Assembly: GCA_905221605.1 (NCBI GenBank)
Contig: CAJNDS010002253.1
Location: 153,904 to 217,903 of the forward strand
Length of the DNA stretch: 64,000 bases
Reading direction: 5' to 3'
Source of the DNA: Symbiodinium natans
Taxonomy: Eukaryota > Sar > Dinophyceae > Suessiales > Symbiodiniaceae
Part shown: piece after piece, positions 52,972-63,311 of the stretch
Layout: the number at the start of each line of letters is the position of its first letter
How positions within the stretch are numbered: position 1 is the first letter of the stretch
Translations under genes and position numbers: made by a program
Notes under the pieces: generated by a model
Databases searched by the model: none
Told to the model about the DNA's origin: nothing
What the model saw: only the letters and a program-made list of their open reading frames with translations

Positions 52972-54321
52972 ATGTGGAGCCACATACTGGACTTCCTGAC
53001 CGGTCCCCTCCACGTGATCTTCATGGATGAGCACGAACTCGAAATGGAGCATCTGCGCAGAGATCCACACTACAGCATGGAACCCTTTTACCAACGGTAC
53101 AACTACCTCGACGACACGTACCACACGGCCCCAGCGTACTACACGGAGAAGGCACCCCTACACAAAGTCATCGACCCGTCGTACTTCAAAGCATACGAAG
53201 GCTGGCACATCAATATCAAGAATGCCATCACCTACCAGGCGCTCAAGAACATGATGATGATATTCCATGGCTTTCAGGACCTCTACATCTCCTCCAGCAC
53301 ATCTACGACGGCCACGTTCGTGTGCCTACTACCAACTGAAAATCAGATGCTGACCCCGGTTTCAAAATTTCTCGGCCAAGAGGTACGTGACAAAACCAAG
53401 CATGAGCTCAACATTCAGCGCATCATCCGCCGCATCCCGACTCACATCAAAGGTCACTACGTTGAAAAACCTCTTCGAGATGACCACCCACATCCTGGTG
53501 CGGCACTGTGCCTACCCCACATCGCCCAGATTGTCTTCTCCAAGTATGAATCGGCTAACACAGCTTTGATTGCCTCGCAGTGGTACGAGACCACGGTCCG
53601 CATAGCCACAATGGCCAGAAAAGGTTTCCAGATTGGTGACAAGTTGTTCCTAGAAGACCTGCCAACCCCCACCACGAAACCGCTACATGATGGACGCGTC
53701 ATCTTCATCCAGAAAGCCAACCCACGCCCCTCGCACCTAGAACGCCAACTTCAAGATGACATGGAGTGGAATGCGATCTTGGCGATCACCCGACAGCACA
53801 CGGTTGAGGAGTACCAGCAGTACCTCCCTCCTGAAATCCTCGGGGTGCACAAGCTCATCCTCTACGTCAACACCAAATTACAGGAATGGCAAACCAGGAA
53901 CAACGAGTCCTGTTTGCAGAACAATATCTTCTCACGCGCCGACATCCACATGATGATACACGTCCTCAAGTTTTTCAGCCCCAGACACGCAGAATGGCGC
54001 TTCACAAGAGAAATCTTCGGCCCGGACTACACCATCCTCGACTTCAACGGCTCCACCTGCGCTATCCCCATGCAACCTCTACGTGACAATCTGACAGAGT
54101 GGCTACGTCAACACAAACGACTAGTCTCATCTCTACTGCACGCAGAGCACGACCACCGGCAGCCCAACCACCCGCTTTCCAGCCACACGTTCTTCGAAGA
54201 CGTAGGCACCATCTCAGACGAAGAAGAGCTCTGGCAAAGACGCCAAGAATGGAATCCGGTTCAACGGTTCCCGACGACCACCTACAACAGCTACACCGAG
54301 CCGGACCTGTCCGTGGACTGA
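52972..54321 (+). CDS. Element ORF7 family protein, copy B
   Basis: 449 residues, intact, same protein as copy A as far as I can read; a silent change is seen at 53496 (ccg to ctg in the shadow frame only). The strong polypyrimidine-AG site upstream is preserved with one C fewer or more not excluded. Confidence 0.78.
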   Translation: MWSHILDFLTGPLHVIFMDEHELEMEHLRRDPHYSMEPFYQRYNYLDDTYHTAPAYYTEKAPLHKVIDPSYFKAYEGWHINIKNAITYQALKNMMMIFHGFQDLYISSSTSTTATFVCLLPTENQMLTPVSKFLGQEVRDKTKHELNIQRIIRRIPTHIKGHYVEKPLRDDHPHPGAALCLPHIAQIVFSKYESANTALIASQWYETTVRIATMARKGFQIGDKLFLEDLPTPTTKPLHDGRVIFIQKANPRPSHLERQLQDDMEWNAILAITRQHTVEEYQQYLPPEILGVHKLILYVNTKLQEWQTRNNESCLQNNIFSRADIHMMIHVLKFFSPRHAEWRFTREIFGPDYTILDFNGSTCAIPMQPLRDNLTEWLRQHKRLVSSLLHAEHDHRQPNHPLSSHTFFEDVGTISDEEELWQRRQEWNPVQRFPTTTYNSYTEPDLSVD

Positions 54322-54651
54322 TCTCTTCGACGACGCAAGACCCAATTCCACCCACCCCTGGATGGAAGACCCGTAGACCAATGCGGACAAGATTCGTTTG
54401 CAGTGCGTTGTGAAGTCTGAAAACTTAGAAGTTCGCAGTTCAGCCTTTCGGAGTGTGCATTCCACTGAACAGAGACATGATTTGCCTGTGATGCATCCTT
54501 CACACGACCAGCACACCGGTACAAGGGCAGGATTAGTGATGCAACAGCATGCAGTTGAACATTTGCAAAGCGCATTCCCATGTTGAGCTGCAAATAGCAT
54601 GTGACATGCGGTGAGAGAATTTGAAGCAGTTACTGTACATAGTAGAGCAAG

Positions 54652-56058
54652 ATGGATCAAATCATCCCTCTGATACTCCCGGAGCTCGGCAAGAAATACA
54701 GAGTCATCTTCATGGACCAGGGCATCTCCAAGGACCTCAGGCACATGACCGACAAGGAAGTGAAGTTTCACCTTCAAGCACTACGAGCAAAACGGAACAG
54801 CACGATGTTGCACTTGGACCCTACCCTCTCCCCCCATCCTCATCTACAGCATTCCCTCGCACAACAAGACGACCCAGAGTCTTTGATACACCGATGCGTC
54901 ACGCAGGACCTGCCCATGGAAGCTGACTCCCTGGCCGCAGGCCAACAGCGACTACACAAAGGAGCCGTTTTCGCCCATCAGATTTTGCGGGCCCAACTAC
55001 GCCATCGATATTGTCTGCCTCTTCCATTTCAGTTTGCAGACCATGCAAGATCCCGACCAGTCGTGCAGTACGCGAACCTGAACGTCACGATCATTCACGG
55101 CTTCTACATGGAGATGTACCAAAGCCAAATCCTGAAATGCGTTAGCAAAAAAGTCAACAATGCGATCCAAACCATCAAACAAGGAGAACCTGACTTCGTC
55201 ACGTTCAAGTTCCTCGTACGCAATGAAGAGCTCCCCAGGGACTTCTACCGCCATCTGGTGGATATGCGCATACTACCGGAAACACAGAAACACATCTATC
55301 CCATGCACGACCACAGATGTACGTGGCCAACCGTGTTGGCATTTCAGTGGCGCAACAAACGGATGACAAAGGGTGGCACGGAACTCGTCTTTGAGCCGCA
55401 ACCCGTCAGTCAAATCCCATATAGACACGTGGACCGCCGCGACCTCTTCATCGAGGAGTGCTACTTCGCACATCGCGGCATGCTGGGATTATATGTCCAA
55501 CACACACCCCAAGTCACAGAGGAGTACCAGACTGGTCACATACAATGCCTGATGATGCTCAACTACGTCCAGGCCATATCGCATGAGCAAGCCTGGCCAG
55601 AGTTATCCTCCATCGAGTACCTCGCCGCCAAACTATGTGAAAATGATCCCACCAGACATTTTCGCATTATCCGTATGTTCAACATCCACGACACCATACG
55701 CACATGGTACTACTTGTTCATCCAGGGGGACACACAGTTCATGACCTACGACGAGGTATCCAGCATTCTCAAACGCCTGGAGCAACACGGCATATGCCCT
55801 CGCAGCACCAGGGAGATGACCGACAATGGATCCCGCGTTGATTTCGACTTGCAACAACTCGCGCAAGACATGCAGGAGGAGTTCGCGGACACAGAGGGAG
55901 GCCCACCATTCAGTGAGCTCTGGATTGACACGCACTGCCACTTCATCGTCAAGTTCTGGCACTACCAGTTTCAGCCCAACGCGTACTACAGAACCACCCC
56001 GATGCGCATGAATACCAATGGACAGACCTTTCCCATTTACTCCCACCCAATTATTTAA
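54652..56058 (+). CDS. Element ORF8 family protein, copy B
   Basis: 468 residues, intact. The only difference noticed is silent (gcc to gct at about 54924). Domain comparison as for copy A: N-terminal VIFMDQ shared with ORF7, C-terminal IRTW...EV..ILK shared with ORF9. Confidence 0.78.
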   Translation: MDQIIPLILPELGKKYRVIFMDQGISKDLRHMTDKEVKFHLQALRAKRNSTMLHLDPTLSPHPHLQHSLAQQDDPESLIHRCVTQDLPMEADSLAAGQQRLHKGAVFAHQILRAQLRHRYCLPLPFQFADHARSRPVVQYANLNVTIIHGFYMEMYQSQILKCVSKKVNNAIQTIKQGEPDFVTFKFLVRNEELPRDFYRHLVDMRILPETQKHIYPMHDHRCTWPTVLAFQWRNKRMTKGGTELVFEPQPVSQIPYRHVDRRDLFIEECYFAHRGMLGLYVQHTPQVTEEYQTGHIQCLMMLNYVQAISHEQAWPELSSIEYLAAKLCENDPTRHFRIIRMFNIHDTIRTWYYLFIQGDTQFMTYDEVSSILKRLEQHGICPRSTREMTDNGSRVDFDLQQLAQDMQEEFADTEGGPPFSELWIDTHCHFIVKFWHYQFQPNAYYRTTPMRMNTNGQTFPIYSHPII

Positions 56059-56204
56059 ACCAATGCATCAGTTTCGTCCGATGAAAAAGATGTTTGCTAG
56101 TTGTGTGAGATCATTCCGCAGTGCATGAGTAAGCCAAAGCCACCTTACCCGCCCCCGGTGCTCAGAGCTCGGTATCACCACTCACTGATCTAGCCCAGAG
56201 CAAT

Positions 56205-57524
56205 ATGATCCCGGACACGTCCATCACAACGATCCTGGAGTACATGTACTGGCACTACGAAATCAACATCGGCTTGAAAAGACACGAGTTTGAGTCCCAC
56301 TTCAGTGACGCCCAGCTAACCCGCATGAGAGAGCAACTTGCCAGGCTTCGGCACCAACATCCACAACCTCTACAACTTCTACGGTGGAGTCCAGCTAGAG
56401 CACTGACAGTTCCGGCTTCTACCACAGTGGCCTGGCTTCCTCAACATGTACCACCAGCCGGACCATACGGGCCCTTCGTGCAGATCAACAGCGAAGACCA
56501 CATTCAAATCACAGGACTGGTCCTCCCGCTCCATGAAATCAACGCGTTGAGATGGACGTGCAAAGCATTTGAAGGTCAATGCCACAAACTATACAATGCA
56601 GGACCCGACCTTCGATACATGCACCATTGCCTACGGTGCACCCCAGAACCACAATGGACAATCCATGAGGATGAGCACAGAATCCAGCTGGACATGGCAC
56701 ACCTTGCTCGATGCATGCTCCGCTTCCGTCGACCGGACCAACCATATCCTCACATAGGCGAATCGGCCGAGCATCTGTTCCACGTGGACCCGCAAGTTTT
56801 GGACGACATCATTCAGACTCAACTCAACTACTTCTACCTGTTCGCATTCCATTTAGCGATTGACCGACAACAGGAACGTGCGATGCTCCACACGTACACG
56901 GACCCCGGCGACATCGAACCTCCGATGTACCACGAATCTCATGTTGAGTTTCCTGACACATACCCGCAATGGACGGATGGCACAGACATATCCGAGATAT
57001 ACGGCGTGCTCCTTACGACCCTCCCTCTACAACCGTGGAAGATCATCAGTGCCGCTCATCGATTTCTACATCATCGACATCTCCAGCACTTCATCAAGTA
57101 CACCACCATCACCAACCAGATTTGGACGTGGCAAGTACATCAAGAAGTCGATTTCAACATCAGAATGTCACCCAGCGAAGTGTACATCCTCCTCAAGAAC
57201 ATTGCGTCGTACTGCCAACAGAGCTACAACTTCACCAACTCAGATGACCACAGGGACATAGTGGAACAACAAGCCCAATGTGATCGCACCTTCGCCACGA
57301 CCTTGATGATCAACTACTACAAGGATGCGGTGGCCATCCTGATGCGACCCAAACCCATTGCTACAGCCACGATACATTGGATGCGGCAGCACAACCAAAC
57401 TATCCAGAACATCATGCACCACGCGCTCAACGACAACAGGGAATACCTGCTCAACTACCACTACATGCGGCTGACGGACTTCGGACACAGTGGAGCACCA
57501 GTCACAACCCATCCCGATCATTAA
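56205..57524 (+). CDS. Element ORF9 family protein, copy B
   Basis: 439 residues, intact and identical in protein to copy A by eye. The overlapping open frames at 56352-56475 and 56569-56757 are also retained, which argues that they follow from base composition or from an ancestral state rather than from new damage. Confidence 0.73.
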   Translation: MIPDTSITTILEYMYWHYEINIGLKRHEFESHFSDAQLTRMREQLARLRHQHPQPLQLLRWSPARALTVPASTTVAWLPQHVPPAGPYGPFVQINSEDHIQITGLVLPLHEINALRWTCKAFEGQCHKLYNAGPDLRYMHHCLRCTPEPQWTIHEDEHRIQLDMAHLARCMLRFRRPDQPYPHIGESAEHLFHVDPQVLDDIIQTQLNYFYLFAFHLAIDRQQERAMLHTYTDPGDIEPPMYHESHVEFPDTYPQWTDGTDISEIYGVLLTTLPLQPWKIISAAHRFLHHRHLQHFIKYTTITNQIWTWQVHQEVDFNIRMSPSEVYILLKNIASYCQQSYNFTNSDDHRDIVEQQAQCDRTFATTLMINYYKDAVAILMRPKPIATATIHWMRQHNQTIQNIMHHALNDNREYLLNYHYMRLTDFGHSGAPVTTHPDH

Positions 57525-57729
57525 GACAATGACCGCGACCTCCGACCTCAGACCCACTGCTGACCACACAGCTAAAAGAAACGTCGGAGAAGCTCATGCT
57601 GACTCTTGTGTTGTACAGTGTGCTTGATATGTTTCCCTTCCCCTGCCCCCACCACTGCTTTCCCATCTGAAGTAGACAGCCCAGTGACCACGCAGACCTC
57701 ATCACAGCGCAACGGCGTCCAATGAAGTG

Positions 57730-58266
57730 ATGGCGGCATGGCTCATCATGGCCGCATCGGACCCCAACGACATCACCACATGCTACCTCCGGCTACCGGA
57801 CCATGACAAAGCTCTAGCCGCACAACACATCACCAACGCCATCATGTGCAACGACGTTCAAAGGCTCCAACACGGCCACAGACCCCTCGGAGAGCCTGAA
57901 GAGCAACGTGATCCCCCTGCGTCCAAGAAGGTCAAAACAGAAGGCAATCCAGACTCCACACGCGCCACTACCCCAAGCTCGGCATCGGCATCCAACACCC
58001 GCTTCCACGACTACAAGGGTTTCGCTCCTCTTTGCCATGGCGACAAACCCATCGACCTCGACCCGAAACCCAAGATGTCCACTCGCACTCACCCAAACCT
58101 CAACAACGAAGTGGACCCCAACGTAGTGTTTGTCACCAAGAAGAGCACCATCTATCATCGCAAAGGATGCGGTAAGATAATCAATTCAGCCGAGCAAGAC
58201 GTCAAGTCCTACCAGAAGGCAGAGGTTGAGATGTTGTTCAAACCATGCTCGACGTGCAGACCGTAA
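57730..58266 (+). CDS. Element ORF10 zinc-motif protein, copy B, original start lost
   Basis: The codon matching the copy-A ATG is ACG at 57712-57714. The next in-frame ATG is 57730, giving a protein shorter by six residues; the C-terminal His/Cys motif is unaffected. The change could lower expression. Confidence 0.75.
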   Translation: MAAWLIMAASDPNDITTCYLRLPDHDKALAAQHITNAIMCNDVQRLQHGHRPLGEPEEQRDPPASKKVKTEGNPDSTRATTPSSASASNTRFHDYKGFAPLCHGDKPIDLDPKPKMSTRTHPNLNNEVDPNVVFVTKKSTIYHRKGCGKIINSAEQDVKSYQKAEVEMLFKPCSTCRP

Positions 58267-58684
58267 TATCCTCAACCCCATCCCCCACTGACATCAGACC
58301 TTATGGGCGCTGAGTAGGAACATGCGGCTTAGATGCACCACCGACGCAGGCCTTAACGCATGCAGAGCATCTTTCAGTTTTGAGAGAGTGTGCAATTGTG
58401 CCAAAACGTGTGACAATCAGTGTTCGGCGCAGTTTCACACAGGGTTATTCCACGACCAGATGAACAACAGAACAAGCGTCAATGCTGAGCGTCAAGTGTC
58501 TGTGCAATGTCATCCTAGTGTGTCCGAACCATTTGTTGAGCGAAAGAGACTGGAGCCGTAAGTCGATGTAACATTCTCTTTGATCCGCTGCCTTGTGATC
58601 GTCATGTGCAGCTGCTTCGCATAAAGAGTAGCTGTTCCCATCACCTTGCTACCCGTGCTTTCTTAACATCGGCAACACGATCCC

Positions 58685-59056
58685 ATGACCAGCCACGAGA
58701 TCATGTACCACTCCCGCTACATCCAGACCAGGGCGGACTTCGAGAAGGTGATGAGTCACGAGGAGAGCACCAAGCGGGTGCAAGACATGCTCCTGAAGTA
58801 CCAAAAACGAGATGATTACCATACACCCAGAAGCAGATCGTGTCCAAATCCCAATCGACATCGGAAGCATCACAAGTACGGGAAGGTCAAGAAGATGAAA
58901 TGCCACCCAAAGGAGGACAGATATCTCGCCTGTCCAATTTGCAGGATTGCTTCCAGAACAGTGCGACAATGGGAAATCCACCTGATCACGGCACCGCACA
59001 AACAAGCCAAACAAAGAGCTGAAAAGTTCGTGGACTTGGACTACCTCTACGTGTGA
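58685..59056 (+). CDS. Element ORF11 U1/JAZ-type zinc-finger protein, copy B
   Basis: 123 residues, unchanged from copy A, with the CxxC and HxxxxxH ligands and basic stretch intact. Confidence 0.82.
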   Translation: MTSHEIMYHSRYIQTRADFEKVMSHEESTKRVQDMLLKYQKRDDYHTPRSRSCPNPNRHRKHHKYGKVKKMKCHPKEDRYLACPICRIASRTVRQWEIHLITAPHKQAKQRAEKFVDLDYLYV

Positions 59057-59215
59057 ATTCCATGCTCTCAATCCATTTGTCGCCCCGAAAGGGGTGTGTG
59101 TGGCACACCGCTGTACATGCGGGAACGTCAACAAGCACTGCATACGAGAGCGAAAAGAAGCACGAATTTGCGATCTAACAAGTTTTTGCACATGATATTC
59201 AGCAGGGGGCAGGAG

Positions 59216-59259
59216 CACGGCCATGGGTCTCCTGCTAACAAAGACGCCCATGGTTCGTG
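59216..59259 (+). other. Hairpin in element 3' region, copy B
   Basis: CACG (59216-59219) pairs with CGTG (59256-59259) and CCATGGG (59221-59227) with CCCATGG (59247-59253), with a G opposite TT between them. Relative to copy A both arms carry inserted bases, and the stem is kept. Confidence 0.6.
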
Positions 59260-59608
59260 GTGAAGCAGTTGGAGACGTCCAACTGTGTACCTGCGTGATT
59301 GTCTTAGACATCCTGTAACGCAAGCTGTGCATGGTGCATCATCGCTGTTGCTTCAACCAGTCCTTCAAGAACGAGATTTTCATTTTGGACATTTGGTATT
59401 TGAGCATGGGTGAATTCTTGGTGCCGTGAGCATTACATACCCCAAACCCCAGAAGACCTCGAGCCCATCAAGCTTGAGTGGAATGTGATGCATGAGCATG
59501 TCTTCTGAGCATGTTGTCGGAGCATGTCCCGCGAACGAGCATGAACATGGACGAGAGCATGGAGAAGGTTCGGAACATGAGTGTTAGAGCATATGAGCAT
59601 GCACTGTG

Positions 59609-59904
59609 GAGCATCGGAGCGCGATGAGCAGAGTTGCGGGAGCATGAAGTGTGTAGCATCAGAGCATGACTTGCAGAGCATCTGAGCGTGATGAGCAGAA
59701 TTGCGCGAGCATCAACTGTGGGGCATCAGAGCATGAATTGTAGAGCTTCTGAACGTGGTGAGCAAGCTTGTGTGAGCATGAGTTGTGAAGCATCGGAGCA
59801 TGACTTGCAGAGCATCTGAGCGTGATGAGCAGAATTGGGTGAGCATAAACTGCGGAGCATCAGAGTGTGAATTGTAGAGCATCGGAGCGTGATGAGCACA
59901 GTTT
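59609..59904 (+). repeat. 67-bp tandem array, copy B
   Basis: Same register and number of units as in copy A (starts 59609, 59676, 59743, 59810, 59877), with scattered substitutions. No change in unit number between copies, so the array was already in this form before duplication. Confidence 0.85.
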
Positions 59905-59925
59905 GCAGAAGACCCGAAACCCGAC

Positions 59926-60087
59926 ATGATATGTCAGAAAAACATCCATTCGCGACCCTTCTACCTCATCACTCACGAGCTCATCCACTACCTCTTGATT
60001 GAGCATGTCCTTCTCCAGCAGATCTCCAACTACATGAATATGTGGAACACTAAAACAAAAAGTGTGTGTGTGTGTGAAACACCTTAG
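59926..60087 (+). CDS. Short ORF12, copy B, reading through the TG tail
   Basis: 53 codons: MICQKNIHSRPFYLITHEL ... TKTKS, then codons made by the TG repeat and a stop at 60085-60087. The body is conserved with copy A from NIHSRPF onward. May be a truncated gene start or not translated. Confidence 0.3.
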   Translation: MICQKNIHSRPFYLITHELIHYLLIEHVLLQQISNYMNMWNTKTKSVCVCETP

Positions 60088-61037
60088 TTCATAGGTGAAT
60101 GGGGTCACTCCCAGCTTGTCGAATTTTGCCTCCACTTTCACATTGCAGCAGGGGCATGGAGCACTCTATGGCTACTCCATGCAACGAAGCTATGCCATAG
60201 AGTGGGAAGGATGAGCTGATCACTCATCTGTACCTGCAATCGGATTAGCCAGTGGGCCCCCTGTGGCGCTGGACACAGCATGAGTGAAGCAACATGAGTA
60301 GTGTGAGCATTCAGCTTTGGTGATTTGTACAATGCAGTCTACATGATGACAACATTGAGCAGTTGGTACACGGATGCAACATACTTGTACTTTTGAGTCA
60401 ACAAACCCAAACCCCACCCCCCTGGCGATCTCTGCAGAAGTCTTATCCATCAGTGTGATACCACGGCTTTCCGTTATGGCGCCGTGGTGGTCCTCCGAGG
60501 GCATCCGGCCAGGAGCCGATGAGGGGCCAATCCCCGGGTTCGTGTCTGTTGGGCTGCGATCAGATACTCCAGGCTGCTAGTTACTGCTATGGGCTCTACC
60601 TATGTGGGTTCGGCGTTCAATGCCACTAATACGCTGTCGGCATATGCAGGGCAGGCATGTGCGTCGGAAAATGCAGTAGGGTGACCACATGAGTGCATGT
60701 GCAAGGGAAGCCAAGGGAAGCCACAGGTCTACCTCCACTATTCTGTCTCCTATTCGACTCTCCTTTTCTCAGTGTTTGGCAAGGGTTTGCAAGTGCAGGT
60801 GCATCTGACATGAGGGCATGTGCAGTAATGATTCGGCTAGTGCATCCGGGCTGCGTGTGACGCCACCCTCCCTCAAGACGAACAACGGTCCCCCGACACG
60901 TTTGTTGCTGTTGCTTTGCTGCTGGGCCAACAACCAAACAGCGGCCTCCGAACGCCTTTTGGTGGAACTTTGTTCAGCCTTCGACCAGCCAACCGGCAGC
61001 TGGCGCAGTACAGGCAAATGCCGTATGGCCACTCCAG
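60088..61037. other. Flank downstream of copy B, no confident gene
   Basis: Unique sequence after the tail. It starts close to a hairpin with arms CACTCTATGGC (60162-60172) and GCCATAGAGTG (60194-60204). A minus-strand frame at 60220-60504 (94 codons, Cys/His-rich in the middle) looks somewhat protein-like but has no known motif. From 60818 several plus-strand frames are open; the 61038 gene may have a 5' extension there in another frame. Confidence 0.4.
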
Positions 61038-62939
61038 ATGGAGACTCAGCCGACTTATCACCCGCAACAGCAAGCCGTGCCAAGCATGCAGCTTGTGCCA
61101 CAATTTTTACAGCAACCTGTGCCGATGCAACAGCCAGTGCAGATGATCTCACCAATGCACTTACAGCCTCAGCTACAAACATCACAGCAGTGGCTCACTC
61201 ACATGCCCACTTGCGGCCATCAAATCGCTCAACCGCAGATGGCTCCACCCCAGCAAGTCCCTACAACCTTGGAGCAGCAGCCAGCAGCACAACCAATCAT
61301 CACATCACATGCACCCACACCTGCAGATGCAATGTCACCATCAGCTACACCAGGTGCAGACCAGGGCTCCAACGTTCACGCGACATCACAACCACACGCG
61401 CACACGCAACCTCAGCCAGCCACACATCGAAGCCGATCCACAAGAAGACGCAGGATGGACAGTCGCCACTCCACCCGCGAGACACACAGTCACACCGCAC
61501 ACAGACGACGCAGACGCAGGTCTACGAGGGTCCGACGTGGCAGATCCAGAAGACGCTCCCACTCTACACGACCCCGCTCGTCAGGTGGCAGACGCAGAAG
61601 GGCCAGCCATCGTGGACACAGACGTCGGCCACGTTCCCTGACACCGTCACCGGCGTCAACATCACCCACACCCAGGTCACCATCTTCCCAACGCAACCCA
61701 CCGCCGACTCACTCACCACACCCAGACCCATACACCTCACATGCCGGCAGCAAGGTGGTTCTTCGCAGCCGATCCACGCTCCTTAGAGAAGCCATTCCCC
61801 CGACGACCGAAGAGTCTTGCCCAACCCAGCCAATCTCAGCCGCCGGACGCCAGAGACAGTTGACACGCCAGCAACAACAAGCAAAGCAGTGGCAGCCTGA
61901 GACAACTGCAGGGGCACCACCGCCACCACCACCTCCACCACCACTTACAACACCTGAAACACCCACCCCCACTCCACGAGACACCACCAGCCAACAAGAG
62001 CAATGGTACAGCTGGAGACGCACTCCACCCAGCAACCAACAGTCGCGTGAAACTCTGCAGCAACAGATTGTGCGCATGGTCCGCAGCCAGCAACAGCAAA
62101 AGCAACAACAGCAGCAGCAGCAGCAGACGCACACTGAAGAAGATGCATCCTCACCCAGCCATCCACCCAACACGCACAAACCACGATCCGCCACCAGTGA
62201 CTCAATGTTTCAGGCTGCCTCCCAGCCGTGCCAGCAACACATTGACCCCATTGTGGACGTTCCTGCGCATCTACTACCAGAGCCATCCGCCTACCACGTG
62301 GCCGACGCTGCTGCCCTCACCCGTACGTTGACCGAGATTGCCAGCGGAACCGCGCACACCCTGGACCAGATTTCCCAGTTTGCCGCCGCAGCTTTTTCAA
62401 GCGGAAATCGGCATCTCATCAACGAGCTGCACGCCGAGATCTTCACCATTGCCGGCGGCATACACTCCATCCTGTACATCCCATGGAACGCAGCCAAGCG
62501 CGCACCATTTGGAGTACCACCAGACCAACACCCGGGCGCAGTTTGGAGCTACACTTGCGCACATGGCACGGACATTTCAGCAGCTCAGGGCACCATGAGG
62601 GACGGCTTTGTCCGACCAACATCCATCAAGGCCCTCCAACCCTCACAGCCTGGCATGGAACAACGGTCCACGGTGGTGTATGGCAGCGCCACGTTGGGAG
62701 AACTCTGCCCAGCTACCCTTCAAATCGTGTGTGACCGCGCCACACGACGAAGCAAGGGGCAACAAGGCGTCCTCATTTTGGGCCAGGTAGACAGCAAGTT
62801 CCAGCATTACAGCCTGGGATACAGAGACACATGGCGTGAGGCCCACGCGGTTGGCCACAGAGGCGTCAGAAGAAACCCCGACAAGTGGGGTTGGCGCGCA
62901 GGGCATTTTGACATCAAAGGCATTGGCCTCGTTGCTTAA
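61038..62939 (+). CDS. Gln/RS/Pro-rich protein of a second element-like system
   Basis: 633 residues. Residues 1-120 are Gln/Pro-rich, about 128-215 a very long Arg-Ser/Arg-rich stretch (RRRRRRSTRVRRGRSRRR), about 293-308 poly-Pro, about 351-364 poly-Gln. The C-terminal domain (about 405-633) is folded: helices (ALTRTLTEIASGTAHTLDQ), then CAHGTDISAAQGTMRDGFVRP and VVYGSATLGE. The HGT...GF.RP...YGS order recalls ADP-ribosyltransferase-like folds, but I cannot confirm catalytic residues. The gene precedes a Penelope-like RT fragment, as the RS-rich ORF2 precedes ORF3 in the large units, so it may be the matching upstream gene of a related element. No splice sites are needed. Confidence 0.7.
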   Translation: METQPTYHPQQQAVPSMQLVPQFLQQPVPMQQPVQMISPMHLQPQLQTSQQWLTHMPTCGHQIAQPQMAPPQQVPTTLEQQPAAQPIITSHAPTPADAMSPSATPGADQGSNVHATSQPHAHTQPQPATHRSRSTRRRRMDSRHSTRETHSHTAHRRRRRRSTRVRRGRSRRRSHSTRPRSSGGRRRRASHRGHRRRPRSLTPSPASTSPTPRSPSSQRNPPPTHSPHPDPYTSHAGSKVVLRSRSTLLREAIPPTTEESCPTQPISAAGRQRQLTRQQQQAKQWQPETTAGAPPPPPPPPPLTTPETPTPTPRDTTSQQEQWYSWRRTPPSNQQSRETLQQQIVRMVRSQQQQKQQQQQQQQTHTEEDASSPSHPPNTHKPRSATSDSMFQAASQPCQQHIDPIVDVPAHLLPEPSAYHVADAAALTRTLTEIASGTAHTLDQISQFAAAAFSSGNRHLINELHAEIFTIAGGIHSILYIPWNAAKRAPFGVPPDQHPGAVWSYTCAHGTDISAAQGTMRDGFVRPTSIKALQPSQPGMEQRSTVVYGSATLGELCPATLQIVCDRATRRSKGQQGVLILGQVDSKFQHYSLGYRDTWREAHAVGHRGVRRNPDKWGWRAGHFDIKGIGLVA

Positions 62940-63311
62940 AAACTTGTTTTGTTTTGTTCCCTTGGTCTTGATCATCATTGTTTCTTTATGCTTGTTTCTA
63001 ATGCAGTCATGGTCAGCAGCATGTCTCACCCCGATGCCAATGCTTCTCATCTCAGGAGCGGATGAGTTCGTCCGACATCAAAGTTTCGAACCTTTGATCT
63101 TTGATCTTTTCATGATGTGCATCAACCAACTTGAGTGATTCAGCTGTGCATCCGAGCACTTGACAGATGCTTGGCAGCTACTTTTATATGTTGTTGCAGC
63201 TTGGGCTCACATTGTACACTGCTCATCGGTAATCAACAAGCACAGGCATGAACAGTCAACCGGCAAACATGCCTGTTGCACGACCCATCGGCATGATGGG
63301 CATGGCCATCA
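62940..63311. other. Spacer between the 633-residue gene and the RT fragment
   Basis: Balanced to T-rich DNA without a clear gene. A plus-strand frame starting ATG 63248 (MNSQPANMPVARPIGMMGM) enters the proline-coding microsatellite and could be the real N-terminus of the next protein if a frame change occurs later. Confidence 0.4.

Larger units (their letters stand above)
41501..60076 (+). mobile_element. Giant Penelope-like multi-ORF element, copy B
   Basis: This copy includes the ORF1 start and 478 bp of upstream sequence absent from copy A, and ends with a TG run of about eight units before unique DNA (gaaacacc). Gene order is identical to copy A. It carries a 50-bp deletion in ORF1, a Phe-to-Ser change next to the RT active site and a lost ORF10 start codon, so it is probably a non-autonomous copy. 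Its exact 5' end is not visible because of gap 2. Confidence 0.8.
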
